A DNA stretch of 64,000 nt from Volvox africanus (Eukaryota > Chlorophyta > Chlorophyceae > Chlamydomonadales > Volvocaceae). Of this stretch, positions 22,175 to 35,031 are shown piece after piece. The translations under genes and the position numbers were made by a program. The notes under the pieces are model-generated. The model made no database searches and was not told where the DNA came from. It saw only the letters and a program-made list of their open reading frames with translations. The DNA is taken from NCBI GenBank assembly GCA_030268105.1, contig BSDZ01000023.1:1-64000 (forward strand), read 5' to 3'. Numbering within the stretch: the stretch's first letter is position 1; each line of letters opens with the position of its first letter.

Positions 22175-23410
22175 ATGTCCGCGGAACACGATGATACGCC
22201 GCACACTAGCCTAGCTAGCCAACCCGATTTCGTTGTAGCTGCTAGAGCGCCGGATAGAGGTCTTGAGACTGTTGGCGCGCGAGCCACTCAAGAGCCCCTT
22301 TTCCTTCAGACCCCTGCTCACTTAATTGTGCCGCATTCAGCAGTGAACACGAATATGGACAACACTGCTGGACCAAGGGTTCTGCCATTACCTCAAGCTC
22401 GAGGGCATGATGACATCCCTGAGGTGATGAGATTGTCGATTCCCGTTCCTAGGCTCAATATTTCGCTGACCGACAAGACACCAGGGCATAGCATAGCCGA
22501 TGCAACTCGTGCGTACGTGCGTGACGCTAAAAAGTACCTCCAAGCTGTTCATGGTGGCGACAATGACGGTATCAGGTGTCTCTTCGTTGGTAACACCCTC
22601 GAGGGCGCAGCGAAGGACTGGTATCGCAATTGGACCAACGCCCGGGGCAGCTATACTTTTGACGAGTTAGTCGCCGCTTTGCTCGCACGATTCGCTACTG
22701 AGGTTCAAGCACGCGATGTGGAAGCTCGTAACGCTTTGGCAGCCGGTAGCTACCACATGCGTCGGGATGAAAATGTACCTGCGTACCAGTCACGCTTCGA
22801 AGCACTTGTGACTCCCATTGCTGACCTCACCGAATCTGAGCGTGTCTTTTGGTTTAGGCGAGGCCTAACGAAACTTTTGGCTAAATGGTGCGCCACTGAC
22901 TTGGTTGGAGCGCAGATCAAGTCGTATGACGCGTTGGTCGCTTTTGCTAAGGGTGCGGAGATACGACTCCTTGCCGGCGAGGAAGAAGTCAAGTCTGCCC
23001 CTCGTGCAAATGCCGTGCAAGTGCAGGATCCGCTTGGGGAAGCTGTAGCTCTCGACCAGGACCTCGGCGCGACCCGCCCCACGCCTACTGCCGCGACGCG
23101 ACGCAGCAACGGGCAACGTAAGGCGCGCGGTTGCGCTAGCTCGGGTGTCCGTGGTACAGGAGGAGCAGGTCCGAGCTCGGACCCAGCTAGGAACAGGAAG
23201 CGTGGTGGTGCGCCGTCGTCGGCAGCCGCACAGCGTTCCGACCCCAACGCGAAGCGTACTCGTACGGACGACACATTTATGCCAAAATGGAATTGCAATC
23301 GTTCCGAATTCGAGCGTCGGAAATTGGCCAATGTTTGTCTACGGTGTGCGGAGAATCATTCCACGAAGGATTGCCCTCTAATGCCGCCGTTTGTACCTCA
23401 GCCGAAATAG
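22175..23410 (+). CDS. gag: Gag of B2
   Basis: 411 aa, identical to the B1 Gag. The start is chosen at the AUG followed by SAEHDD. The in-frame upstream codons belong to the A2 LTR. It ends in UAG, in frame with pol. Confidence 0.9.
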   Translation: MSAEHDDTPHTSLASQPDFVVAARAPDRGLETVGARATQEPLFLQTPAHLIVPHSAVNTNMDNTAGPRVLPLPQARGHDDIPEVMRLSIPVPRLNISLTDKTPGHSIADATRAYVRDAKKYLQAVHGGDNDGIRCLFVGNTLEGAAKDWYRNWTNARGSYTFDELVAALLARFATEVQARDVEARNALAAGSYHMRRDENVPAYQSRFEALVTPIADLTESERVFWFRRGLTKLLAKWCATDLVGAQIKSYDALVAFAKGAEIRLLAGEEEVKSAPRANAVQVQDPLGEAVALDQDLGATRPTPTAATRRSNGQRKARGCASSGVRGTGGAGPSSDPARNRKRGGAPSSAAAQRSDPNAKRTRTDDTFMPKWNCNRSEFERRKLANVCLRCAENHSTKDCPLMPPFVPQPK

Positions 23411-26400
23411 GGGCTTGCCCGGGTTCCTGCGGAGGGGGCACCACCTGGGATTTCTGAACTAGCGCGTGGTCGGTGGTCATCCTTACGGCCAGCCGTTAAG
23501 GCATTGTTGCCTTGTGTACTTGGACACATCGAGCGAGTCATTGCGCGACGCATCACGCTTGACGGACGCACGGGACTTCTCTGCTTCGACCCGTTGTGTA
23601 ATTTGTTTACACCTCGCCGTCCCCTGTCGTCTATCGATCTGTCTAACCACGTGGTTTTGTTCATCCCCTCGTCTCTGCGTGAGATGTCGGAACAGTTGGC
23701 CATATACAGGAGGTGTAGGCGTCAATATCCAGGCACGGCCGCATGTGTTTTACTCCCCGCTTTCTGTCGGCGCAAGGCAGAGGCATCGTTAAGGGGTATG
23801 CGGCATGTCCACCGGTTCGAGCCGGGCACCGTTTTGTTTAATGGTGTGGATCGGGAGGGTACGCTGGCTCCGTGGCCACACCTATCCTACTCGGTTGACG
23901 TTTGGTACGAAGCTCCTGATGGGGGTGCCGTTGGTTACGGACCCGCCTTAAGTGCACTGACGTTGTCTGCTGGGCATTCGCTCGTAGATAACCGTGTCCC
24001 TGTGGTTCAGATCGGTTTGAATGGCCGTACTCTGAAGGCACTTGTTGACACCGGTGCCAGCGACGACTTCATCTCTGTCGCAGAGGTGAATGCGCTGGGG
24101 TTGTCCCCAGAGTCGTCTGATTGTCCACAGGTTACCCTTGCTGACGGGGGTAAGCATCCCATCGTGGGCAGGATTACCCTTAGCCTATCGTTAGGCCCTT
24201 TGCGTGTTGTGACCCGGCCGTACGTGCTGCAGGGCTTAGCAGAGACTGCACCGTACATAATGGGGTCGTCGACATTACGACAGTACCGCGCGCGCATCGA
24301 CATGGAGACCGCAACCCTGCATATGTGCAAGGGTACTCTGTCGATTAAGGTACCTTTCCTGTCGTTCGAACATGTCACACCAAAGGAGGGCGAAACTGAG
24401 GCGGTGCCTATGGTTAATTTCGCTGTGACCGCAATGGCCGCGCAAATCGAACCAGAGCTAGTCGGGCGTAAGGAGGCCGTCCGTTTGTTACGGAAGGGTG
24501 CCCACGGACTGCTTTTAAGGCCGCGGGTGAGCTGTTGTGTCACCACCGCGCAGATTTCTGCGGATCCTGAGGTTGAGGCCCTACTGTCGCAGTATGAGGA
24601 CGTCTTTAAAGATATCCCTGGCCTACCACCTATGCGTCCTGTTGATCACACAATCCCTCTCATGCCTGGAGCGCAGCCTACAGCCCGGCCAATGTACAGG
24701 TTGAGTCCATTGGAGCTGGATGAGGTAAAGCGCCAGGTGACGGATTTGCTCGCGAAGGGTATGATACGCCCCAGCACATCCCCGTTTTCTGCACCGATTT
24801 TGTTTGTCGGTAAGAAGGATGGGACCTTGCGCATGTGCATTGATTACCGGGGGTTAAATGCGAATACGGTGAAAAATCGCTACCCTTTGCCACGCGTTGA
24901 CGACCTGTTGGATAAGCTGAAGGGCTCGGCTTATTTTTCCTCGATTGACTTACAACAGGGCTACAATCAGATTCGCATCGCTGCCTCTGATATCCCGAAA
25001 ACCGCTTTTCGGACGCCCTTCGGTCACTTTGAGTATACGGTCCTATCATTTGGTTTGACTAATGCCCCTGCGACGTTTCAGGCGGTTATGGACCGAATGT
25101 TTAGGCCGTTTATCGACAGGTTCGTTGTTTGCTACCTGGATGACATCTTGGTATATTCTAAGACGCGCGAGGAGCACTTGGAGCATCTTCGGCTCGTGCT
25201 CGACGTTATGAGGCGGGAGCAATTGTTTGCTAAACGCGCCAAATGCTTTTGGGCGCAGCCTCAGGTGGAATATTTGGGCCACATTGTGTCGGCCACCGGT
25301 GTGAAGATGGACCCGCGGAAGGTCGCCGTGGTTCGCGATTGGCCCGCGCCTCAGAACCTCACGGAGCTGCGTAAGTTCCTTGGCTTGACCAATTATTTCC
25401 GAAAGTTCATTGAAAAATATTCCATCATTGCGGCCCCGCTTACTAACTTAACTCGCAAAGGCGTTTTCGTTTCGCTCGAGTCGTGGACGTCGCAATGCCA
25501 GCGGGCATTCGAAGAGCTCAAACGAAGCGTTGCCGAAGATGTCACCCTTGCATTCCCTGATTACTCGTTGCCATTTCGTGTTGAGGTAGTGTCTGATGCC
25601 TCAATATTTGGAAGCGGCGCTGTATTGTTACAGGAAGGGCGACCGATCGCCTTCACGAGTAAGAAGTTTTCTGGTGCGGAGATTCGCTACACCACCGGGG
25701 AACAGGAGCTTCTGGCCGTGCTGCATGCTTTAAAGGAATGGCGCTGTTACCTCGAGGGACGCCCGTTTACTTTAAAGACTGACCACAAGCCCCTAACGTT
25801 TTTGCAAAGCGTTCCGACGTTGAACCGACGTCAAGCTAGGTGGATGGAATATCTAGCTAGGTTCAACTGCACCTGGGAGTATATTTCTGGTAAATTGAAT
25901 ATTGCCGATGCTCTCAGTCGACATCCGTCGCTACATGCTGCAATTTTAGCAGCGCCCGTCGTGCGGCCGCGTAGCGAGGAGGTACCGATCGCGACGGACC
26001 TCGCGGAGCGGTTGAAGGTTGCCTACAACGCAGACGCCTGGTTCGCGGACCCGGCTAATGTAGAAAACCCTCGCAAGCAGAATGGCCTTTGGCTACGGAC
26101 GGAGGGTGCAGCTACGCAAATCGTCGTTCCGAACGACAACGCGCTACGCTACGACATCCTTGCGCGGTTCCACGAGGACCCGTTAGCAGGACACCCTGGT
26201 AGCAAGCGATTGATCGACTTGGTGCAACGTTCCTTTTGGTGGCCTCGTTTGGCTAAGGATGCGGCGAACTTCGTCCAGACATGCAGTCTGTGCCAGCGCA
26301 ATAAGGCTTTGTCCGGTAAGGGCCATGGGTTGTTGCAACCGTTGCCTGTCCCGGATGCGCCTTGGGAAAGTGTTTCCATGGACTTCGTAGTCGCGCTGCC

Positions 26401-27472
26401 CAAAACTGAGGGGGGATACGATGCGGTGTTCGTAATGGTCGATCGTCTGACTAAGATGGTTCACCTAGCACCATGCACATCATCCTGCACGGCTGAGCAA
26501 ACCGCACGTTTGTTTTTCGATAATGTGGTTCGGTTACACGGGATTCCCAAAAATGTGATCTCGGACCGCGGTGGACAGTTCACGTCTAAGTTTTGGGAAG
26601 CGCTCTGCAAGCTAGTTGGCATGCGCGTCAACCTGAGCACAGCGTACCACCCGCAGACTGATGGTCAAACTGAACGCACAAACCGCACGTTGGGTGATAT
26701 GTTGCGCAATTATGCTGGTCGCACACCACTCATTTGGGATACATATTTGACTGCGGCAGAATTCGCGCTTAACAACGCTGTTAACCGCTCTACAGGCAAA
26801 AGTCCGTTCTTTCTTAACTACGGGTTTCATCCCGCGCTACCCGTGTGGCGTGAGTTGGAAGTGAACGTGCCTGCTGCTAAACTTTTTGCCAAGTCTTTTA
26901 TGTCCCGAATCACAGACGCGAAGTCGTGTTTGGACGCGGCGCAGCAACGAACGACGGAATACTACAACAAATCCAGGCAGGATGTGACATTTTCGGAAGG
27001 GCAACTCGTGTTGCTAAGTACCAAGAACTTGCGTTCCTTGGCCGACGGATCCCGAAAACTCTTACCCCGCTGGATTGGTCCGTATCCTGTCGTGCGCATG
27101 GTTGGGAATGTGGCTGTGGAGCTTGCATTGCCCACTGATATGACCATTCACCCCACGTTTCACGTATCGCTTGTTCGTCCGTATCGTGGTACGGAACCCG
27201 TCCCTGAGCCTGCTAACGCCCCCGCAGCGATCGAACCAATTCCCGAGACCTGGATCGCTGGTAAACAGAAGTTTTACGATGTGGAGCGGGTGTTAGATTA
27301 TCGCGCGCGTCGTGTGGGCCGACACCGACGTAAGCGAACAGTACACGAGTACTTGGTTAAGTGGACAGGGTATACCGACGAGCACAACTCATGGGAACCG
27401 GCACGCAACTTCTCACAGGACATGAAACCCCTGCTCGAAGAAGCCCGCAAACGTGCCACGCAAGCCCAATGA
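23411..27472 (+). CDS. pol: Pol polyprotein of B2 (after UAG readthrough)
   Basis: Identical in translation to B1 Pol: protease, RT, RNase H, integrase, GPY motif and chromodomain in one open frame ending in TGA. Both B copies remain intact while A2 and A3 are frameshifted. Confidence 0.93.
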   Translation, partial: GLARVPAEGAPPGISELARGRWSSLRPAVKALLPCVLGHIERVIARRITLDGRTGLLCFDPLCNLFTPRRPLSSIDLSNHVVLFIPSSLREMSEQLAIYRRCRRQYPGTAACVLLPAFCRRKAEASLRGMRHVHRFEPGTVLFNGVDREGTLAPWPHLSYSVDVWYEAPDGGAVGYGPALSALTLSAGHSLVDNRVPVVQIGLNGRTLKALVDTGASDDFISVAEVNALGLSPESSDCPQVTLADGGKHPIVGRITLSLSLGPLRVVTRPYVLQGLAETAPYIMGSSTLRQYRARIDMETATLHMCKGTLSIKVPFLSFEHVTPKEGETEAVPMVNFAVTAMAAQIEPELVGRKEAVRLLRKGAHGLLLRPRVSCCVTTAQISADPEVEALLSQYEDVFKDIPGLPPMRPVDHTIPLMPGAQPTARPMYRLSPLELDEVKRQVTDLLAKGMIRPSTSPFSAPILFVGKKDGTLRMCIDYRGLNANTVKNRYPLPRVDDLLDKLKGSAYFSSIDLQQGYNQIRIAASDIPKTAFRTPFGHFEYTVLSFGLTNAPATFQAVMDRMFRPFIDRFVVCYLDDILVYSKTREEHLEHLRLVLDVMRREQLFAKRAKCFWAQPQVEYLGHIVSATGVKMDPRKVAVVRDWPAPQNLTELRKFLGLTNYFRKFIEKYSIIAAPLTNLTRKGVFVSLESWTSQCQRAFEELKRSVAEDVTLAFPDYSLPFRVEVVSDASIFGSGAVLLQEGRPIAFTSKKFSGAEIRYTTGEQELLAVLHALKEWRCYLEGRPFTLKTDHKPLTFLQSVPTLNRRQARWMEYLARFNCTWEYISGKLNIADALSRHPSLHAAILAAPVVRPRSEEVPIATDLAERLKVAYNADAWFADPANVENPRKQNGLWLRTEGAATQIVVPNDNALRYDILARFHEDPLAGHPGSKRLIDLVQRSFWWPRLAKDAANFVQTCSLCQRNKALSGKGHGLLQPLPVPDAPWESVSMDFVVALPKTEGGYDAVFVMVDRLTKMVHLAPCTSSCTAEQTARLFFDNVVRLHGIPKNVISDRGGQFTSKFWEALCKLVGMRVNLSTAYHPQTDGQTERTNRTLGDMLRNYAGRTPLIWDTYLTAAEFALNNAVNRSTGKSPFFLNYGFHPALPVWRELEVNVPAAKLFAKSFMSRITDAKSCLDAAQQRTTEYYNKSRQDVTFSEGQLVLLSTKNLRSLADGSRKLLPRWIGPYPVVRMVGNVAVELALPTDMTIHPTFHVSLVRPYRGTEPVPEPANAPAAIEPIPETWIAGKQKFYDVERVLDYRARRVGRHRRKRTVHEYLVKWTGYTDEHNSWEPARNFSQDMKPLLEEARKRATQAQ

Positions 27473-27531
27473 CCCCTGCAGTCGATGCTGTATGATGCAG
27501 CGAGGACGCTGCATACGGGAGGGGGGATAAT

Positions 27532-28355
27532 TGTTGTGCTACGGTTCATTTCCCGCCGACGCGTAGGTCGACGCGATCCTACGAGGCGAAGTGCTTTTGT
27601 GATGAACGCATTACATTTGAATGAATCTGCATGATATAAATGTATTCGCATACATTTATATATGCATCCGGCATGTTGTCATTATCCATCGCGACATCGC
27701 ATCATGGCAAATCCGCCTAGCATGCATGAATGACCGAATCATTGAAGTGCGCATTATGCTCGTGCTATGAAACGATAAGTAATATTATCTGATATAATAT
27801 TACTTCATTAAAGCACACGTTGAGAGCGCCACACTTGTCGCGATGCATGCCCTGCAACCGGATATCGTTATCCGGACCCTTGCATCATGCGAATGCCGGA
27901 AAGGCTTATACGTTGTTACGAGTAGACATCGCCCATACGCAGTAGGGTTGTCACATCTAGGATCGGCCTCCTAATGTGAATCGTACGGCACTGCGATGCT
28001 GCGAGTATAACAGATGCGAGGACGGCTAAGCTAGACAAGACATCCGATACCGGAGAACACTCGTGTGTTCTAAATTACTATTTCTATACACTATTCTACT
28101 TAGCCCGAGCTAAGCCTGAACTTCGCTAATCACCGCCGCGTGATGATTGCTTGCTTCCGGCGCTGACGGCGATTTCGTCCATTGCATCATTCCGATCTGT
28201 AAGACCGTAAGTTATATCTCTCTCCGTCTTGAAGTCTTCCGCTGTCTCTGTTTGCTCTCGCTTGCCTTGCTGTACTTGCAAGTGCTCGCGCATCGGTGTC
28301 GATAGTCTCCAGACGTGCAGATACTTATGAGCAAATGCGAACGAGAGGTACAACA
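27532..28355 (+). repeat. 3' LTR of B2 (824 bp)
   Basis: Duplicate of 12143-12966, preceded by the polypurine tract GGGAGGGGGGATAAT and followed by ACTGA of the DIRS-like element. Confidence 0.92.
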
Positions 28356-28673
28356 ACTGAAGGCTAAGACTAAAGAGGAGGTGGGGGAATAGGAGACCTG
28401 AAGACGCTCCCAACCCTTTCTGAAGGCTTCAAGCAAGGCATTGTCTCCCGCACAAGGCTTAGGGTAACCCAGAAGGTCGTGAATCGTGTTAACAGCACTG
28501 AAGTAAGGCTGAGCAGTACGCGCCTGGATAGTGCCTTTTGCCGCAAGAAACTGACCCCACAACAAGCCTGCATATAAGGAAGCCGGAAGGAACTCCAGGC
28601 CCTCCATCACACAAAAACGCACAAAGGCCGCAAAATGATATCTATAAGACCGCCAAGTACTAAGCACCAACAC
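28356..28673 (-). pseudogene. DIRS-like tyrosine recombinase, N-terminal fragment (copy 2)
   Basis: Duplicate of 12967-13284: core-binding domain only, truncated by the LTR of B2. The catalytic half must lie beyond the original B insertion, outside the window, if it survives. Confidence 0.6.
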
Positions 28674-28856
28674 GAGCCATCACGACCTGCACTATCTGAT
28701 GGAGACGGGCCGAATGATCTAACCCTGCAGCTCCCGACTGAAGATGAGAAACCAGCAGGTCCGAAACCACGGGAGGTGCAGCAACCAAACCCAGGTTAAG
28801 GCCATATCTAGGGGCCACCCTAGCAACGGCATTCCCCTCAAGAGAGCGAGCCCACT

Positions 28857-30087
28857 CTACCACTGCACCCGTACTGCTACGACCTGCCAACTCGGAGGAG
28901 GAAGGAAGGTGTTTGAACCTCCCATCCCAGGAGCAAACAGCACGGTGTTGGATGGGAGGAAAACCAGGTCCACTGCTAGCTCCATGAGTTGCTGCCACCA
29001 AGGTTGGGCTATCCAGTAGGGGACCACCAGGGTGACACATGCCTGCTCTTCTCGGACCTTCTGCACCACGGCCATCAAAAAGTCCGGGTCCAGGGGTGGG
29101 CAACTGTAAGCGTTGTGCCCAGTCCAGGGTTGTAAAAGTGCGTTCACACCCGATGAACCCGGGCAATGATGCCGTGAGAAGAAACAAGGCAGCTGCGCGT
29201 TGATATGCGAGGCAAATAAGTCCACGTCATGCGGACCAAAACGGTTCTCAATAAGCTGAAAAAAGTGAGGGTGCAAACGATAATCATCCCGGTCTATCCA
29301 ACGAGAAGCTGCATCTGCCTCATTCTCCGCACTAGCTACCCGTTCTACCTGGAGGATAATACTATGTTCCTGCAGGAAACTCCATAAACACCTCATCTCC
29401 TCATGCAAATACGGGGATCTAGAAGACAGACGTCCCAAAACTGCCTGCGTGCAAGTGTTATCCTCCCTGATAAGCACAACCCGTTGGGTGACATAAGGAA
29501 GGAACGACTCCAAGGCATGACGAACAGCACGCAGCTCTTTCCAATTAATATGCGCCAGGTAGTCGTTAGAGGACCAATAACCTCGAGCTATCCGACCATG
29601 TAGTGTTGCACCCCAGGAATGACGGGATGCATCAACGGACAAGTCCACCGCGGCAGGCCCTATGTGAATAGCGGCAGAGCAATGCCGCGTTGGGATATCA
29701 GCCCACCAATCAAGATCCCGAAGGGAACCACGTGATAGACGAATACGGCCTGACCAACCTACAGGTTGCATGATATCATCATAGAAGTTACGAAGAAAAA
29801 GCGGGGCTGGAGTAAGAGCCAACTTAACACTCTGGGCGAAACCACAAAATTTTGCCAATTCACGCTTCTGGACCAACCGACGATTTTTCTTAGCCGTGAC
29901 CCTCAAGCCAACTGCCAGCCGTCGGAGCTTGGAAAGCTTCTCCTTGGGTACCTCAAACAAACCAGATGCGGTATTGACAGTGATGCCTAGATGATAAACT
30001 GCCTGCGAAGGCTCCCACTGACATTTTGTTGGGTGACAAGCTAAACCTAAAAACTCAATAGTCTCCCGCACCCACCGCGCTCCAAGA
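28857..30087 (-). pseudogene. DIRS-like RT C-terminal part and RNase H (copy 2)
   Basis: Same protein as 13468-14698. Together with 37560-38313 it makes one RT/RNase H, interrupted by A3 just after the YLDDF motif. RNase H-like residues are visible in LSVDASRHSWGATL, NWKELRAVRHAL and SAENEADAASRW. It stops at TAG 28857-28859. Confidence 0.86.
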
Positions 30088-30908
30088 TGTTGTACCTCTC
30101 GTTCGCGTTTGCTCATGAGTATCTGCACGTCTGGAGACTATCGACACCGATGCGCGAGCACTTGCAAGTACAGCAAGGCAAGCGAGAGCAAACAGAGACA
30201 GCGGAAGACTTCAAGACGAAGAGAGATATAACTTACAGTATTACGGATCAGAACGATGCAATGGACGAAATCGCCGTCAGCGCCGGAAGCAAGCAATCAT
30301 CACGCGGCGGTGATTAGCGAAGTTCAGGCTTTAGCTCGGGCTAAGTAGGATTTCGTATAGCAAAAGTAATGTAGAACACACAAGTGTTCTCCGGTATCCA
30401 ATGTCTTGCTTAGCCGTCCTCGCATCTGTTATACTCGCAGCATCGCAATGCCGTACGATTCACATCAGGAGGCCGATCCTAGATGTGACAACCCTACTGC
30501 GTCTAGGCGATGTCTACGCATAACAACGTGTAAGCCTTCCCGGCATTCGCATGATGCAAGGGTCCGGATAACGATATCCGGTTGCAGGGCATGCATCGCG
30601 ACGAGTGCGGCGCTCTCAACGTGTGCTTTAATGAAGTAATATTATATCAGATAATATTACTTATCGTTTTGTAGCACGAGCATAATGCGCACTTCAATGC
30701 TTCGGTTATTCATGCATGCTAGGCGGATTTGCCATGATGCGATGTCGCGATGGATCAATGGCAACATGCCAGATGCATATATAAATGTATGCGAATACAT
30801 TTATATCATGCAGATTCATTCATATGTAATGCGTTCATCACAAAAGCACTTCGACTCATAGGATCACGTCGACCTACGCGTCGATGGGAAATGAACCGTA
30901 GCACAACA
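30088..30908 (-). repeat. 3' LTR of A3 (821 bp)
   Basis: Starts TGTTGTACCTC on the plus strand directly after CAAGA and ends ACAACA before the polypurine tract. Key variants (CTTGCT, CAATGGCAAC) agree with the right LTR of A3, so both LTRs share one origin, unlike A2. Confidence 0.93.
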
Positions 30909-30967
30909 ATTATCCCCCCTCCCGTATGCAGCGTCCTCGCTGCATCATACAGCATCGACTGCAGGGG

Positions 30968-33900
30968 TCATTGGGCTTGTGTGGCACGTTTGCGGGCTTC
31001 TTCGAGCAGGGGTTTCATGTCCTGTGAGAAGTTGCGTGCCGGTTCCCATGAGTTGTGCTCGTCGGTATACCCTGTCCACTTAACCAAGTACTCGTGTACT
31101 GTTCGCTTACGTCGGTGTCGGCCCACACGACGCGCGCGATAGTCTAACACCCGCTCCACATCGTAAAACTTCTGTTTACCAGCGATCCAGGTCTCGGGAA
31201 CTGGTTCGATCGCTGCGGGGGCGTTAGCAGGCTCAGGGACGGGTTCCGTACCACGATACGGACGAACAAGCGATACGTGAAACGTGGGGTGAATGGTCAT
31301 ATCAGCGGGCAATGCAAGCTCCACAGCCACATTCCCAACCATGCGCATGACAGGATACGGACCAATCCAGCGGGGTAAGAGTTTTCGGGATCCGTCGGCC
31401 AAGGAACGCAAGTTCTTGGTGCTTAGCAACACGAGTTGCCCTTCCGAAAACGTCACATCCTGCTTAGATTTGTTATAGTATTCCATCGTTCGTTGCTGCG
31501 CCGCGTCCAAACACGACTTCGCGTCTGTGATTCGGGACATAAAAGACTTGGCAAAAAGTTTAGCAGCAGGCACGTTCACTTCCAACTCACGCCACACGGG
31601 TAGCGCGGGATGAAACCCGTAGTTAAGAAAGAACGGACTTTTGCCTGTAGAGCGGTTAACAGCGTTGTTAAGCGCGAATTCTGCCGCAGTCAAATATGTA
31701 TCCCAAACAAGTGGTGTGCGACCAGCATAATTGCGCAACATATCACCCAACGTGCGGTTTGTGCGTTCAGTTTGACCATCAGTCTGCGGGTGATACGCCG
31801 TGCTCAGGTTGACGCGCATGCCAACTAGTTTGCAGAGCGCTTCCCAAAACTTAGACGTGAACTGTCCACCGCGGTCCGAGATCACATTTTTGGGAATCCC
31901 GTGTAACCGAACCACATTATCGAAAAACAAACGTGCGGTTTGCTCAGCCGTGCAGGATGATGTGCATGGTGCTAGGTGAACCATCTTAGTCAGACGATCG
32001 ACCATTACGAACACCGCATCGTATCCCCCCTCAGTTTTGGGCAGCGCGACTACGAAGTCCATGGAAACACTTTCCCAAGGCGCATCCGGGACAGGCAACG
32101 GTTGCAACAACCCATGGCCCTTACCGGACAAAGCCTTATTGCGCTGGCACAGACTGCATGTCTGGACGAAGTTCGCCGCATCCTTAGCCAAACGAGGCCA
32201 CCAAAAGGAACGTTGCACCAAGTCGATCAATCGCTTGCTACCAGGGTGTCCTGCTAACGGGTCCTCGTGGAACCGCGCAAGGATGTCGTAGCGTAGCGCG
32301 TTGTCGTTCGGAACGACGATTTGCGTAGCTGCACCCTCCGTCCGTAGCCAAAGGCCATTCTGCTTGCGAAGGTTTTCTACATTAGCCGGGTCCGCGAACC
32401 GGGCGTCTGCGCTGTAGGCAACCTTCAACCGCTCCGCGAGGTCCGTCGCGATCGGAACCTCCTCGCTACGCGGCCGCACGACGGGCGCTGCCAAAATTGC
32501 AGCGTGTAGCGACGGATGTCGACTGAGAGCATCGGCAATATTCAATTTACCAGAAATATACTCCCAGGTGCAGTTGAACCTAGCTAGATATTCCATCCAC
32601 CTAGCTTGACGGCGGTTCAACGTCGGAACGCTTTGCAAAAACGTTAGGGGCTTATGGTCAGTCTTTAAAGTAAACGGGCGTCCCTCGAGGTAACAGCGCC
32701 ATTCCTTTAAAGCGTGCAGCACAGCCAGAAGCTCCTGTTCCCCGGTGGTGTAGCGAATCTCCGCACCAGAAAACTTCTTACTCGTGAAGGCGATCGGTCG
32801 CCCTTCCTGTAACAATACAGCGCCGCTTCCAAATATTGAGGCATCAGACACTACCTCAACACGAAATGGCAACGAGTAATCGGGGAATGCAAGGGTGACA
32901 TCTTCGGCAACGATTCGTTTGAGCTCTTCGAATGCCCGCTGGCATTGCGGCGTCCACGACTCGAGCGAAACGAAAACGCCTTTGCGAGTTAAGTTAGTAA
33001 GCGGGGCCGCAATGATGGAATATTTTTCAATGAACTTCCGGAAATAATTGGTCAAGCCAAGGAACTTACGCAGCTCCGTGAGGTTCTGAGGCGCGGGCCA
33101 ATCGCGAACCACGGCGACCTTCCGCGGGTCCATCTTCACACCGGTGGCCGACACAATGTGGCCCAAATATTCCACCTGAGGCTGCGCCCAAAAGCATTTG
33201 GCGCGTTTAGCAAACAATTGCTCCCGCCTCATAACGTCGAGCACGAGCCGAAGATGCTCCAAGTGCTCCTCGCGCGTTTTAGAATATACCAAGATGTCAT
33301 CCAGGTAGCAAACAACGAACCTGTCGATAAACGGCCTAAACATTCGGTCCATAACCGCCTGAAACGTAGCAGGGGCATTAGTCAAACCAAACGATAGGAC
33401 CGTATACTCAAAGTGACCGAAGGGCGTCCGAAAAGCGGTTTTCGGGATATCAGAGGCAGCGATGCGAATCTGATTGTAGCCCTGTTGTAAGTCAATTGAG
33501 GAAAAATAAGCCGAGCCCTTCAGCTTATCCAACAGGTCGTCAACGCGTGGCAAAGGGTAGCGATTTTTCACCGTATTCGCATTTAACCCCCGGTAATCAA
33601 TGCACATGCGCAAGGTCCCATCCTTCTTACCGACAAACAAAATCGGTGCAGAATACGGGGATGAATACTGGGGCGTATCATACCCTTCGCGAGCAAATCC
33701 GTCACCTGGCGCTTCACCTCGTCCAGTTCCAATGGACTCAACCTGTACATTGGCCGGGCCGTAGGCTGCGCTCCAGGCATGAGAGGGATTGTGTGATCAA
33801 CAGGACGCATAGGTGGTAGCCCAGGGATATCTTTAAAGACGTCCTCATACTGCGACAGTAGGGCCTCAACCTCAGGATCCACAGAAATCTGCGCGGTGGT

Positions 33901-35031
33901 GACACAACAGCTCACCCGCGGCCTTAAAAGCAGTCCGTGGGCACCCTTCCGTAACAAACGGACGGCCTCCTTACGCCCGACTAGCTCTGGTTCGATTCGC
34001 GCGGCCATTGCGGTCACAGCGAAATTAACCATAGGCACCGCCTCAGTTTCGCCCCCCTTTGGTGTGACATGTTCGAACGACAGGAAAGGTACCTTAATCG
34101 ACAGAGTACCCTTGCACATATGCAGGGTTGCGGTCTCCATGTCGATGCGCGCGCGGTACTGTCGTAATGTCGACGACCCCATTATGTACGGTGCAGTCTC
34201 TGCTAAGCCCTGCAGCACGTACGGCCGGGTCACAACACGCAAAGGGCCTAACGATAGGCTAAGGGTAATCCTGCCCACGATGGGATGCTTACCCCCGTCA
34301 GCAAGGGTAACCTGTGTACAATCAGACGACTCTGGGGACAACCCCAGCGCATTCACCTCTGCGACAGAGATGAAGTCGTCACTGGCACCGGTGTCAACAA
34401 GTGCCTTCAGAGTACGGCCATTCAAACCGATCTGAACCACAGGGACACGGTTATCTACGAGCGACTGCCCAGCAGACAACGTCAGTGCACTTAGGGCGGG
34501 TCCGTAACCAACGGCACCCCCGTCAGGAGCTTCGTACCAAACGTCAACCGAGTAGGATAGGTGTGGCCACGGAGCCAGCGTACCCTCCCGATCCACACCA
34601 TTAAACAAAACGGTGCCCGGCTCGAACCGGTGGACATGCCGCATACCCCTTAACAATGCCTCTGCCTTGCGCCGACAGAAAGCAGGGAGTAATACACATG
34701 CGGCAGTGCCTGGATATTGACGCCTACATCTCCTGTATATGGCCAACTGTTCCGACATCTCACGCAGAGACGAGGGGATGAACAAAACCACGTGGTTAGA
34801 CAGATCGATAGACGACAGGGGACGGCGAGGTGTAAACAAATTACACAACGGGTCGAAGCAGAGAAGTCCCGTGCGTCCGTCAAGCGTGATGCGTCGCGCA
34901 ATGACTCGCTCGATGTGTCCAAGTACACAAGGCAACAATGCCTTAACGGCTGGCCGTAAGGATGACCACCGACCACGCGTTAGTTCAGAAAACCCAGGTA
35001 GAGCCCCCTCCGCAGGAACCCGGGCAAGCCC
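30968..35031 (-). pseudogene. pol: Pol of A3, broken by a frameshift
   Basis: The same 2-bp net gain as in A2 (GATGAATACTGG near 33660) splits the frame into 33583-35031 (methyltransferase-like region, protease, RT start) and 30968-33640 (RT core to chromodomain). At about 34558, A3 carries AGGTGTG like B, where A1 and A2 have TGTGCCTG. Remaining domains look intact, so the frameshift is the only break I found. Confidence 0.92.

Larger units (their letters stand above)
22166..28355 (+). mobile_element. Ty3/gypsy element B2, 5' part missing
   Basis: Duplicate of B1 at a constant 15389-bp offset, with identical encoded Gag and Pol and a 3' LTR at 27532-28355. It has the same abrupt start 9 bp before the gag AUG against an A-family LTR end. 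Confidence 0.92.
28356..30087 (-). mobile_element. DIRS-like element fragment, copy 2
   Basis: Second copy of the 1732-bp DIRS-like piece. It is the genuine left continuation of the element at 37555-42296: the RT frame leaves off at the A3 right border and resumes here, with CAAGA on both sides of A3. Confidence 0.9.
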